Source of the DNA: Gordius sp. MW1
Lineage: Eukaryota > Nematomorpha > Gordioida > Gordea > Gordiidae
Direction of reading: 5' to 3'
Assembly (NCBI GenBank): GCA_964036665.1
Contig: OZ038530.1
Location: forward strand, 18,126,001 to 18,190,000
DNA length: 64,000 nucleotides
In this document: piece by piece, positions 12,001-21,037 of the stretch
How the letters are laid out: each line of letters opens with the position of its first letter
How positions within the stretch are numbered: the first letter of the stretch is position 1
Notes under the pieces: generated by a model
Seen by the model: the letters and a program-made list of their open reading frames with translations, nothing else
Database searches by the model: none
What the model was told of the DNA's origin: nothing
Translations under genes and position numbers: made by a program

Positions 12001-15000
12001 CTATAAAAACATACTAAAAGTTCAATAAGAGTATGGCAAAAAGAGTAATCACCTTAGACGACCCTAAGTATATTTCTTAATATTAAATTAATGCATTTGA
12101 GTAATGTGGAACCGAAAAAGAGGTTGAGCTCGTTTGGTAGTGGTCCTTTTGCGAGAGAAATAGTTGTTCAAATTTTCTATTTCCGTAGGGTAGGATGAAG
12201 TTTCGGCGCTCGAACTAGAGCTCTCCATAGCCAAGTATTCGCACAGCGTCATCTAAGAGGATAAATAATATTAAAAACAAATAATTACAAAAAAAAGTAT
12301 TTTTAAATTAATCAAGTATTATATCGAGGTATCTTTAAAAATAGCCGAAAATAGAGTGGATTCAGTGATCGATGCTAAGAGCCACTTTGTATTGAGTGTC
12401 TGCGAGGCAAAATTTAGCAAATACTATCGCAAAATTTAAAATTTGATACATATTTATCAATGGTCTCTTTGTCTATGAGAATCCCAATACTTCGGCATTT
12501 ATTTCTAACCTTATACAGATTGTTTCATTTCAACTGACTAGGCTCTAACACATAATTTGTGAAACCCAAACATCCACACATCTGACCTCCAATATGGTGG
12601 ACCTGATAACCTCCCAATAACTAAATCGGTAGACCATTATTAAAAATTTCTCAAATTTTAGGCATCATATTCAAAGAAAACGTGCAAAGCTTCACTACAA
12701 ATTTGCACGGGTGAGCCTAACTCTAAAATTATTTTAAATCGAAATCGTATGGGGTCGCTATTTATCAGACAAAACCAAAAATACAATCCAAAGGACGGCC
12801 CAGAAACTTACATATCCAACGCTAATGTATCGCGAACCTCCCTTAATTAGCAACTCTAAAATTTATTTCTTTAAACCATATTGATTGATCTAATTAACAA
12901 TTTCAAGGTTATACATGCAAAACCCATGAAAATAAAACCTTTAAAAATCTCCCATCGCGATCTTACTTGCAGAGCGCTTTGAACGTGAGACCACACATCT
13001 ATGATATCGTAGGGCGGGGCGAGAGCCAAGGGAGGACCAAGGCCTGTGGCTTGATTACCCTTAGGTACGCTCCCCTTTTTAATGACGGCCCCGATGTCTT
13101 TTTTATCATTTCCTTCTTGGACCAAGCCCCGTTGAGAGTGCTTAAAACACTTGAGAGCGTATTTATGGGCTCGGGCCACGGCCCAAAATTTAGTGAATAG
13201 CCGTTCTAAAAGTTCTTTGAATAGCTCGGGATCATCTTTAGCTTCTTCGTATGGGACAGCGAGCGGACTTTCCTCTAAACCGCCCTCTTTACCCGTTTGT
13301 AAAGATCGCCGCGGAGATGCGCTAGACATTGAACCAGATCTATTCCTGCCCTGAACTCTGATAATAATCATACACCATAGCACAGGATGATAAATAGCTA
13401 TTTTATAAGTGGCTTTGCTCATTAACTCAAAATAAGTGTACACCTTTCGCCATTTTTAAATATGCACAAATACGGGAAGGACATATAGATTATAGTTGTT
13501 TAGGTTAATAAAAGTGTTTTTAAAACGCAATAAATAAATATTGAACTAAGTAAACATTAAAAAGAGCATTTCTAAAATATCTATTACAAAATTCATGAAA
13601 ATAAAAAAAAACTGTAATGATGTGATGTTAAAGCAATTTAGTGTCATCTGCATTTTATTTAATAATCCTTTATTAACATTCTTTTGTACTTATTAACTTA
13701 TAATGGGGTACACTGCTAATGAGAGATAATTAAATTCAAAATGGTGGATGGTACAAATATTACCATATGAAGCATATGATATGACAAGACTAGTCTATGC
13801 TGAAAACACTAGCTTTATATTAGGCTCTGTGTCTTCGATATACCTATGGTCAGGTTATAGCTATAATGAAATGGGACATTAAAGTGGTTCAAAGGATGCC
13901 CAAACTACAAAATAACAATAACTTGTACGCATAATATCGAATTTAATACGCAATTTGCCAAATAGTTGTAATGATTATAATCAATTTTAGCAATTAAAAT
14001 ACCCCTCTCCCCCCCCTAAATTTTTACATAAAATGTTGACCGCTTTGGAAAATAACAATTTATTTGCTGAACGTTGAATGCTAGTCACTCTTGTATTTCG
14101 TTTAAAACCAAAAAGACCTCTTTAGCCTAACTAATAGATATTCAGGAGGATAGAGCTTTTAAAAATTATTTTTTATTTTCGTTTTTAAGACCACGACATT
14201 TTCTCAAAAATATTTTGAACATAATTGAAATAGTAAAATATAGAGTTGCTTATAAACTAAATTTACCTATTTTTGATTTCGTTGGTAGTCATTAAAACGA
14301 TCGAGCACAGGTCGGATTGCATGGAATCTTTAATCATCTGAGCAAATGTGGAGAAAAATATATGAATAATATAGGATAAAATTAAAGAACAGATAAAGTC
14401 AACCATTTTGTAGCCAAAATAATTAGAAGCTGATAAAGTATTAAACTTTAATATAAATCCATGCCCTATAAAAACAGGTTTTGATAACGTTTTAAAAGCA
14501 TTTTTTTAACTATTTTACACTCAATTTAAGCGAATTTATTAATATCAAGCTCTATCCCATTACTCAATGTTAAAATTCGTTATATTGACCAAACAAAGAC
14601 CAAAGATTTTTAGTCTGTATTTCTGAGTCGACCTCTAAGCTTAGTCGAAATCTAAAAAAGAGACCACCGAATTTTGGGCTGTGCTAGTCTTAGTTGAACC
14701 AAGTCGACTAAATAAAACCCATTTTGGCTCACTATCTAGCCATAATCGAAAACAGCGATCATCTTTGCAAGGAAAATTACTCATTTTTAGGCTAATCTTT
14801 ATAGATTATACTTTTAATCTACTTTAATTAAATATATTTCAATATAAATAAACAGGGTTAATTAACTATTTCTAAGCAAAAATGTCTTTTTAGGCAATGG
14901 ATATTTTAATTATCCATTATAAATCAACGAGCTGGACAGGACAAGACTTTAAAAGTAGTATTGTAAAAAGGTCTGGGATTTGTTTGTTCGACCTTTAATT

Positions 15001-18000
15001 TTGGTTGACTAAGCATAAACAGCCCAAAAAATTTTTGGCCTCTTTTTTAGGTCGAACTCTGAGCTTAGTCTAAATTTAAAAAACAGCCCAGAGTCGACCG
15101 TTAGTGTTAGTTAAAGCAAAGATCAATCAAACAAAGGCGAGCATTTTTGCAGCTCTAGTTAAAAGTGAGCCCATAGATTGCATAGCAGAAAATAATGAAT
15201 ATTGCATTTAATCTCGTCGGATTGAAAAATTATGAAGGAGGAGGAGGGTTCCTATATTATATACTAGGCAGTAGCGTTGTAAAAAGACCTGGGGTTTGCT
15301 TAATCAAAGTCGACTAAACAAGAAGAGATTAAAGATTTTTAGTCTGTATTTCTTAGTCGACCTCAAGGCTAAGTCGAAATTTAACAATTTGTTAAGTCTC
15401 GGCTGTTAGTGTTAGTTGAAAAGGTCAACAAAATTCAGGTCTTTTAAAAATACTACCAGGTAGACCCACTCAATGACAAAATCAAAAACACCTAATGAAA
15501 TTAACTGAAACATTGCAACACTTTGCTCCTTGCTAATTTTTCTATACTTTAATAAATATAGATCTAACGAATGATCCTCCCTCAGTGAGGGAGAATGTAT
15601 TTTATAGGATTCGTAACCACTAATATATTTTTCCCAATTTTATTTCCACAAAACAAATCTTTTATTCATGAATTTTGCAAACAATTCCTTCTTTTATAGT
15701 GGGAATAATAATGATGATCGTTGACGTAAAATAGGTAAACAATACAATAACGATCGCGGGTTGATTGAAGATGAAAATATGTAAACAATACCATCACGAT
15801 CGGGGAGGGGGATTATAACAAACAAACGCGTTAGGACTGCGTGACAATAAATTTGAATAGTCATACAACTAGCAAGGGGAGGGTAATAAAACTAAAGGGT
15901 AATGGAACAAGCCAAGAATAGTAATTAAATCACGAAAGGGGGGAAGAAAAATAGCTATATCATAAAACTAGAACTAAGCAACCAAAACTGGATAAAACCA
16001 AAATTAAGAGGGGATTGGCGTTATGCCACACCTTACCCTTTACCAAATAACAAACTTGACCTTTACTATTTCTGGCAATTTTGTAATCTCCACATTCATG
16101 CTTTTTGACCGACCTTGATCTTGACATTGACTTTGCTATTAACATTGACCTTCATATTGACATCGATATTGACATTGACCTCGATATTGCCACTACTTCC
16201 CGACAAATTCCAAGGATGACTCAATGAGTTCAGAGCCTTATATACCCGAGGATGACTCAAAGAGTTCAGAGCCTCATATACCGAGGATGATTCAAAGAGT
16301 TCAGAGCCTCAATACTCGGTTTAGTAGTTAAATTGGTAACCAAAAATCTCCGTCAATTCCTTCCTTCAAAATATTCATATAAGCCACTTTACAAAAAAAT
16401 GTCACTCCTTCCTTTCAAATATCAATATAATTCACTTTACAAAAATCGCTCGCTTTTTTCCCTTTCATAAAATCATGCTTACATCGCCAAATAATATTCA
16501 ACTAAACGGGGGGGGGGTTTTGGTTTAACATTAATAACAATAACCATATTTAAGTAGCACAATAATAATTTAGGCTTCTATTTAAATAATTTGTTTTCAG
16601 TGTGTGTACATCTTACCAGACCTGACGCATTTTCATTGAATATCTGTTTCAAGATGATCGAATGGTTTAAGAATTTTTCATACCTTCCCTGAATATTGTC
16701 ATTAAAGTTTTCAGAATTTTTAATTTTTTTTTTCATAGAATATCGCGTGGTTCATAGAATATCGCACCTGAATATTGCCATTAGAATTTTCAGAACTCCT
16801 TCATTGAATATAATTTAAGTGGCACATTCAGAATTTGGCCGCCATCTGTCCACCGATATATTGGAATTTCCATTGTATTATGTTTGCGGGATAGCCAGTT
16901 GTTCTAATGAATTGAGTAACGAATACAAGGAATTAATTAGAAATCTCATCTTTAATTTACGACTTGTTCGGGGTTCCCTTATCCATGTATCTGACACCAA
17001 TTTTCTATACTTAAATAAGTATAGATTTAACGAATGATCCTCCCTCAGTGTGGGAGAATGTATTTTATAGGATTCGTAACCACTAATATATTTTTCACCA
17101 TTTTATTTCCACAAAACAAATCTTTTATTCATGAATTTTACAAACAATTCCTTCTTTTATAGTGGGAATAATAATGATGATCGTTGACGTAAAATAGGTA
17201 AACAATACAATAACGATCGGGGGTTGATTGAAGATGAAAATATGTAAACAATACCATCACGATCGGGGAGGGGGATTATAACAAACAAACGCGTTAGGAC
17301 TGCGTGACAATAAATTTGAATAGTCATACAACTAGCAAGGGGAGAGTAATAAAACTAAAGGGTAATTGAACAAGCCAAGAATAGTAATTAAAACACGAAA
17401 GGGGGGAAGAAAAATAGCTATATCATAAAACTAGAACTAAGCAACCAAAACTGGATAAAACCAAAATTAAGAGGGGATTGGCGTTATGCCACACTAATAA
17501 AAGTACATATTTTGCCTTTTTCCCCATTTTCTGATGGTGGCCCAACTCGCATTTTCATTTAAATTGTTATATGGGTAAAAAAGATTTGTTTCAAATTTTA
17601 AAAGGTTTGGGAGTAGGCAGTGGTAAAAATGACATTTCGGCCATTATCAAATGACCGATCGACAAAAAAAAATTGTTAATTTTTTACTATGGATATAGGT
17701 CTTAACCCCACAACAGCAAAATTTTATGACTAGGGGAGGAATACTTTAAAACATTTATCGAATTTTGCGTTATGACCCGATGAGTCGTCCAAATGAGCTA
17801 AAACTTCCAGAATTTAATAAAACCAATTATTTCTACATTGGGGTCGGCCGAAAACATGGCGATTTGACACCCATAAATGGGCGTAGCCAGGGGGGGGGGA
17901 CAGGGAGGGGCAGCTGCGCCTCTCTAAATCCAAAAATATGAACTTATTAAAAATATGGCTAAAGTTAAATGATCATTTTGCCCCTCCCAAAATCATTATT

Positions 18001-19894
18001 GATGCCCCCCCTCTAATCCAAATGCTGGCTACGCCCACGGATACATACCAACACTTTACCCTCTCCTAGTCATTACATCAATTGGTCGAGAGCAATAATA
18101 AAAAAAACTAATTTCTAATAACATACTAAAATTGTGGAAATATTTCATAATATAAAATAATTTAATTATAGCTACGTCAAATCCATCTTTTAAAAGGCCC
18201 AATTTAGCCAGGGCCTGAATGACAATGGCCATGAAATAGGCTGAATCATATTCGGGATTGGCCAGGTCCACATCTTCTTCTACCTCTTTTGCATCAGCTT
18301 GATCCATAGAATCATCATCAAATGAAGAGACGGCAAACAATTTTTCTAAGAGTATATTTATAATATCCCTTCAAAAATATCTTTTTTGACCAGACCATAA
18401 ATTTTTTTTATTTTCAAATACAATATGGTTTTAAATTTAAAAAATATCATTTTCCTATTTCCTAAAACTTTTACTACATTTAAGCTCCCCCTGACCCATA
18501 ATTCAAATTCTGCCTAAGCCCATGTACACTCAAATAGATAAATTATAGTTCTAAGGAATAAGATAACTAATTAAATTTTTTAATTAAAAACTTTTATTTG
18601 TTAAACTAATATATTACCTTATTAAAAAATTTGTAATAAAATATTTTGGGCTACAATAGTAGTTATTCTAATTTCACAAAATTATATACAATTACTTGAT
18701 GCCTGTTGAAGATGTTTTCTAACATTATATTTGGTGGTTTCGATAAAGCTGTATGACTGATTTTCAAGCATCCTATTAGAATCATAAAGTCCTTCATCAA
18801 TGAATTCAGATTGTTTATTGTTGTATAAATTAGAGCCATCCGGGATAGCCTTATAATCACCTTTAACAGTTGTCCTTATGTACAAATGTGTTCTCAAATC
18901 TTTCAAAAGGCTATATTTAATCTTCTAAAATTTTAAATAATAGGTCTTATAGGTAGGAATGTATGTAAAAAAGGAAAATGTATAGCAAGCAAATTTTAAT
19001 ACTACCTCCCTTTTAGCAACAATTTCAGCTTTGATTTCTCTAAGTCCTTCAACTTGTTTTAAATCCCCTTCTAATTGGGATGCTTAGAAATAAAATAACA
19101 TATGCAAATTAACAATCATATTATTTATTAATAAAAACAATGTATATATTTAAATAATATATTATAAACACATTTAATATAAAAATCAAATAGAGTCAAT
19201 ATAAATCATTAATTTCAAAATTACTTGCTGAGACATATAAATTTGCAAGAGCTAAATAATGTTTTTTTCCTAATTTATTTTCAATTTCGTTGGGTACACT
19301 TTTAATTATCTCACTATTCATTTAAAATAATTAATAAAGACATTAGAAAACTTACATTTGTTCTAACATTTCTAAGATATATTTTTGCTGTAGACCCTCA
19401 AGCCATAACACTTTTAAATCATCTCTCTGGCAATTTAAAAGCCCTTTGGACGATAATAAATTTTCTTTAATCCTTTTAATTGATATATTGCTTTCTGAAT
19501 AAATATAAAAAAATTATGGTAATGTTTACCATTCATATTTGCTGAGATTTTGCTAAAACTCTGAATAATGGTTGAGAAATCCTCATAATAATCTTAAAGA
19601 TACAAGCATAAAGTTATGTATGATACCAGCGATCATTTTGTCAATTATAGCATCACTTTCCTTAAAAGCTCTTTCTAATTTAGCCTTCTCAATTTCCCGC
19701 TGTTGATAGTTTTCACTATATACTACATAAAACTAACTAAACATTGTTTACCTAGCAGACAAAGTTCTTATAACGCTCATTAATAAGCTGGTCTAAAAAT
19801 ATTTTAAAATATACTAGCATATAATTTATACTCCTTCATTCTTGCCTAAAGAAGTCATTTTAGATTTTGAACCATGAGAAAAATTTTCCATCAT
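2873..19894 (-). CDS. EXOC4: Exocyst complex component 4 (SEC8), 3' end outside window
   Basis: SEC8/EXOC4 is a core rod-like subunit of the exocyst, the octameric complex that tethers secretory vesicles to the plasma membrane. I assembled 18 exons on the minus strand: 19832-19894, 19752-19792, 19627-19715, 19530-19592, 19356-19494, 19225-19313, 19006-19082, 18861-18924, 18176-18345, 14267-14337, 12967-13357, 12113-12252, 8643-9097, 7521-7699, 6825-6940, 5469-5587, 4208-4546 and 2873-3024. Together they give 2,757 nt, exactly 919 codons, with compatible phases at every junction. The order of conserved blocks follows the family: SVIRTLS near the start, [57 protein letters not shown] and HLEIRVHCF. 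Vertebrate EXOC4 has about 974 residues; the last ~200 lie left of the window. One intron (6941-7520) is GC-AG. The first exon and exon 8's donor are the least certain. Confidence 0.92.
3458..3666. mobile_element. MITE family M1 (TAGTGTTGTAAAAACG termini)
   Basis: The element is a near-palindrome: tagtgttgtaaaaacgact on the left and the complementary gtctttttacaacacta on the right. The inner arms carry tttgtttggtc and gaccaaa motifs and a repeated 'gactaaacataaacagacc' segment. No convincing target-site duplication. It sits in the EXOC4 intron between exons 17 and 18. Confidence 0.7.
4074..4135. repeat. Fragment of Helentron-like end plus GTCC microsatellite
   Basis: The sequence has the form attgccatgcaatttatggg followed by a (GTCC)n tract, matching the terminal module of the large composites. 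Similar solo ends lie at 4776-4862, 11930-11968, 15160-15190, 39011-39040 and 47672-47730. Confidence 0.55.
4208..4546 (-). CDS. EXOC4: EXOC4 exon 17
   Basis: Acceptor cacacgtag, donor AACG|GTACTT. It encodes [20 protein letters not shown] and [12 protein letters not shown], matching KESEVLIGNLGDKLIPPQD and ALANMHESLEWL of vertebrate EXOC4. A Ser/Gly-rich linker follows. Confidence 0.9.
4776..4862. repeat. Solo Helentron-like terminal fragment
   Basis: It begins aattgctatgcaaatggg and contains ggtccgtcc followed by a second diverged copy of the end (attgcggtggaaacttatacc). It lies in the EXOC4 intron between exons 16 and 17. Confidence 0.45.
4931..5085. mobile_element. MITE family M2 (CATGGGCGTAGCC termini)
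   Basis: Terminal inverted repeats catgggtgtagcc / ggctacgcccatg enclose a G-rich left and C-rich right subterminal region. The flanks aatgggct and aatgggcc form an 8-bp target duplication with one mismatch, as expected of a hAT-type MITE. Confidence 0.75.
5469..5587 (-). CDS. EXOC4: EXOC4 exon 16
   Basis: Acceptor gcatttag, donor GATA|GTAATT. It encodes [12 protein letters not shown], matching KSLPNWMNMAQPKQ of vertebrate EXOC4, then a proline-rich linker with [12 protein letters not shown]. Confidence 0.88.
5765..6529 (-). mobile_element. Internally deleted hAT (Charlie-like) element
   Basis: Terminal inverted repeats caggggtcggcaac / gttgcctacccctg, flanked by the exact 8-bp duplication cattagac (5757-5764 and 6530-6537). 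The remaining coding piece is the transposase N-terminus only, so the copy is nonautonomous. It lies in the EXOC4 intron between exons 15 and 16. The exact duplication suggests a fairly recent insertion. Confidence 0.93.
5962..6318 (-). pseudogene. N-terminal fragment of hAT transposase with BED-type zinc finger
   Basis: The 118-residue frame has a BED-like finger: CLLC, then [10 protein letters not shown] supplying the two histidines. It continues with [15 protein letters not shown] and [13 protein letters not shown], blocks shared by Charlie-like hAT transposases and the domesticated ZBED5/FAM200/GTF2IRD2 proteins. The catalytic RNase H-like and dimerisation domains are missing because the element is internally deleted. 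Confidence 0.85.
6825..6940 (-). CDS. EXOC4: EXOC4 exon 15
   Basis: Acceptor cgttttag, donor TTGAG|GTGAGT. It encodes [15 protein letters not shown] and [15 protein letters not shown], matching EYKDTCTAAYRGIVQ and ISASWAKDDDISRLL. Confidence 0.95.
6941..7520 (-). other. GC-AG intron of EXOC4
   Basis: The donor reads CAG|GCAATT, not GT, and the acceptor is cgttttag. Using the GC donor joins KILQ to NYKETC in phase 0, reproducing the KLQ-EYKDTC junction of other SEC8 proteins. No GT donor close by preserves both frame and similarity. Confidence 0.75.
7521..7699 (-). CDS. EXOC4: EXOC4 exon 14
   Basis: Acceptor aattatattag, GC donor. It encodes [28 protein letters not shown] and [15 protein letters not shown], corresponding to the RPLLQSTIIVEKTVQDL and AYSDQFLNMVCVKLQ region. 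Confidence 0.92.
7700..8642. mobile_element. EXOC4 intron with an M2 MITE at 8329-8432
   Basis: The only structured feature is the MITE. Its ends are cataggcgtagcc / gatacgctcatg, and it is bounded by the exact 8-bp duplication ttcaaccc at 8321-8328 and 8433-8440. Poly-G and poly-C runs sit just inside each end. The rest is plain AT-rich intron. Confidence 0.7.
8643..9097 (-). CDS. EXOC4: EXOC4 exon 13 (largest)
   Basis: Acceptor cctacag, donor AAAG|GTTCATG. It encodes [20 protein letters not shown] and [16 protein letters not shown], matching [21 protein letters not shown] and VCKPGARNITVIFHPL. A Gly/Pro/Thr-rich linker longer than in vertebrates separates the two blocks. Confidence 0.93.
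9352..11274. mobile_element. Element with ~600-bp terminal inverted repeats
   Basis: The arms 9352-9959 and 10661-11274 are inverted copies, starting ctatagggacattccatg and ending catggaatgtccctatag, with matching poly-C and poly-G tracts at their inner ends. The core of about 700 bp has only a 61-residue minus-strand frame (10199-10384) that I do not recognise. The ends are compatible with a TA target duplication, but a palindromic target makes this ambiguous. Degenerate single arms occur at 17505-17870 and 56990-57495. It lies in the EXOC4 intron between exons 12 and 13. The superfamily is not determined. Confidence 0.8.
12113..12252 (-). CDS. EXOC4: EXOC4 exon 12
   Basis: Acceptor atcctcttag, donor TTTCG|GTTCCA. 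It encodes TLCEYLAME and [18 protein letters not shown], matching LLTEYLDMKN and AFFAKKKPQRPKNSLFK. Confidence 0.9.
12253..12966. other. EXOC4 intron, no feature seen
   Basis: No repeat family found elsewhere in the window, no RNA gene and no exon-like frame can be recognised here. Confidence 0.5.
12967..13357 (-). CDS. EXOC4: EXOC4 exon 11
   Basis: Acceptor attatcag (the one that keeps the phase; another AG lies 6 nt further in), donor CTGCAA|GTAAGA. It encodes a Ser/Arg-rich start, then [20 protein letters not shown] and [15 protein letters not shown], matching LLELLELLFDKFNAVAAAH and YDMADVWVKIQDVLQ. Confidence 0.92.
13358..14266. other. EXOC4 intron, no feature seen
   Basis: AT-rich DNA without a recognisable repeat or exon. 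A short poly-C run lies near 14010. Confidence 0.5.
14267..14337 (-). CDS. EXOC4: EXOC4 exon 10
   Basis: Acceptor tttgctcag, donor AATAG|GTAAAT. Only one frame is open ([20 protein letters not shown]), which fits the [20 protein letters not shown] helix of SEC8. Confidence 0.8.
14585..14725. repeat. Degenerate M1 MITE
   Basis: It contains gaccaaacaaagacc, agtctgtatttctgagtcga and ttgaaccaagtcgactaaa, the inner modules of family M1. The terminal gttgtaaaa motif is lost. Confidence 0.5.
14957..15158. mobile_element. M1 MITE copy
   Basis: It starts agtattgtaaaaaggtctgg and has the family's internal ggttgactaagcataaacag segment and ttagtctaaatttaaaa module. The right end is eroded. Confidence 0.6.
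15271..15456. mobile_element. M1 MITE copy
   Basis: It starts agcgttgtaaaaagacctgg and ends aattcaggtcttttaaaaat. The inner ttagtcgacctcaaggctaa module matches other copies. Confidence 0.6.
15534..17493. mobile_element. LTR-like element with ~490-bp direct repeats
   Basis: Two highly similar direct repeats (about 15534-16030 and 17000-17493) enclose ~970 bp. Within them a TG...CA-bounded stretch runs from tgtattttataggattcg to gcgttatgccaca, as in an LTR. The internal part has three 33-34 bp tandem copies of a gaggatgactcaaagagttc motif (16214-16320) and a 72-residue plus frame (16819-17037) running into the second repeat, but no recognisable gag or pol. It is best read as a nonautonomous LTR-type element; a simple segmental duplication is the alternative. 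It lies in the EXOC4 intron between exons 9 and 10. Confidence 0.6.
17505..17870. repeat. Degenerate single arm of the long-TIR element
   Basis: The blocks atgaccgatcgacaaaaaaa, aggtcttaac, ttatgacccgatg, ccaaatgagctaaaactt and ggggtcggccgaaaac follow the order of the right arm of the 9352-11274 element. Confidence 0.65.
17874..18041. mobile_element. MITE family M2
   Basis: Ends aaatgggcgtagccagg / gctggctacgcccacgg, with poly-G and poly-C subterminal tracts and a ggcagctgcgcc motif like the copies at 4931 and 56268. Confidence 0.75.
18176..18345 (-). CDS. EXOC4: EXOC4 exon 9
   Basis: Acceptor tactcttag, donor TTTGAC|GTAGCT. It encodes an acidic stretch, then [20 protein letters not shown], corresponding to DPEENSTLFMGILIKGLAKL. 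Confidence 0.88.
18861..18924 (-). CDS. EXOC4: EXOC4 exon 8
   Basis: Acceptor aaaattttag. It encodes [19 protein letters not shown], corresponding to LVLIDELHRHLYIKSTSR. The donor AAAG|GTGATT is chosen because it restores phase with exon 9; the open frame continues to 18682, so a later donor is possible. Confidence 0.75.
19006..19082 (-). CDS. EXOC4: EXOC4 exon 7
   Basis: Acceptor atttctaag, donor AGGGAG|GTAGTA. It encodes [20 protein letters not shown], matching SLEGPLLQVEGLSDLRLEL. Confidence 0.92.
19225..19313 (-). CDS. EXOC4: EXOC4 exon 6
   Basis: Acceptor aaatgaatag, donor GCAA|GTAATT. It encodes [20 protein letters not shown], matching [20 protein letters not shown]. Confidence 0.9.
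19356..19494 (-). CDS. EXOC4: EXOC4 exon 5
   Basis: Acceptor tttattcag, donor CAAAT|GTAAGT. It encodes [20 protein letters not shown] and [13 protein letters not shown], matching [20 protein letters not shown] and KLWIEGIEHKHVL. Confidence 0.95.
19530..19592 (-). CDS. EXOC4: EXOC4 exon 4
   Basis: Acceptor atctttaag, donor AATG|GTAAAC. It encodes [20 protein letters not shown], matching [20 protein letters not shown]. Confidence 0.9.
19627..19715 (-). CDS. EXOC4: EXOC4 exon 3
   Basis: Acceptor gtatatag, donor GCTG|GTATCA. It encodes [20 protein letters not shown], matching [20 protein letters not shown]. Confidence 0.9.
19752..19792 (-). CDS. EXOC4: EXOC4 exon 2
   Basis: Acceptor tatttttag, donor GCTAG|GTAAAC. 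The 41-nt exon encodes [13 protein letters not shown], matching SGLLISVIRTLST near the SEC8 N-terminus. Confidence 0.88.
19832..19894 (-). CDS. EXOC4: EXOC4 exon 1 with probable start codon
   Basis: Two consecutive ATG codons (the first at 19892-19894) begin [20 protein letters not shown], followed by donor GGA|GTATAA in phase 0. This places the start about 21 residues before the SVIRTLS-containing exon, close to vertebrate spacing. The N-terminus is poorly conserved, so the start is tentative. Confidence 0.6.
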
Positions 19895-20237
19895 ATGGTA
19901 TTTCTAAGGACAGATATTTACATATGTGAAATATTTATAAACTTAGTCGTCTAGCGTGGTTTCAACTCTATCCATATTAAGCTGGATGTATTAAAATTGT
20001 TTTAGAGTATAACAAATTTAACTAAACCTATATTTTACAACAATATAACAGTTAACTTTTTATGAGCCTAACATATTGTTTATGACCTTTCCTTCTTAAT
20101 CTTCCTCTCAATGCGCTTTAAGTTCTGTCTCTTTGGGTTTCAAATTCTTATAATAATAAAAAATCGATTAGTTAACGTGCTTCGGCACCCTTTCTACTTA
20201 ATTTATTATTTTGTTTTACATTCAGAAGTAGTGTATA

Positions 20238-20399
20238 CATGGTCGTAGCCTGGGAGAGGCGAGGAAGGGTGGCTGCCCCCATTGAAATCCATATATTTTT
20301 TAAAATTAATATAACTATGGCTAATATTTCTAAATAATTTTATTTTGCCTTACATTAAATCACTATTGCCACCCCATACAAAACCTGGCTAGGCCCATG
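20238..20399. mobile_element. MITE family M2, old copy
   Basis: Ends catggtcgtagcctgg / acctggctaggcccatg, with a ggctgcccccattgaaatcc inner module. No flanking duplication remains. Confidence 0.6.
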
Positions 20400-20916
20400 T
20401 GAGAGTCTAACCCAGGAAGTATTCTGTGTTTTGCATGTGTAAAAAAGAAACTGGTAGTTTTTTGTAATTATTTTAATACCGTTTAATTATATCAAAATGA
20501 ATTCAATATTACCTTAAAATCAATTGGTCAACATTGTTTTTAGCTTTATCTAAATTTTAACACATATTAAACATTCTTTTATAACCACAGCTTAAAATTC
20601 TAATTTTAAAAAGGCACTGATACGGTTATTAAAATAAGGTATATGGCAAAATTTTGCTGGAAGAATCTAGCTACCAAAATATTTTATTACCTAAATTTAA
20701 CATTTATTAAAATTATAGAATGGAGAAGGATAAAATAGAAATTTGGATCTTTGTATGCTATATCTAACAAATAATTGGGAATGGATCTATTAAGAGTAAA
20801 AATAATTTATATTCCCACAAAATATTGAATTAAATTGAACTTTCATATAAGCAAAATAAGAGAGGTAAGGTGGAGTTTTACAAAATATTAACAAAGAGGC
20901 CGTAAAAGGCAGGCAG

Positions 20917-21037
20917 AAGTTAGAGAGAAATTTATTAACCCAGATGGTGAGACAAAATAGCATTGACCTGGGGAAAAGCCGAATACATGAGGATGTGGTG
21001 ATACAAAAAGGAAAAGGGAAAACAGTGAGACCTATAG
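20917..21037 (+). CDS. Possible exon of unknown plus-strand gene
   Basis: Between an acceptor-like aggcag and a donor-like ATAG|GTTGAT, a 40-codon frame has normal codon use and a mixed charged composition (LLTQMVRQNSIDLGKSRIHE, then VVIQKGKGKTVRP). I do not recognise the protein. Upstream partners were not found, so this could be a chance frame or a pseudogene remnant. Confidence 0.2.
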
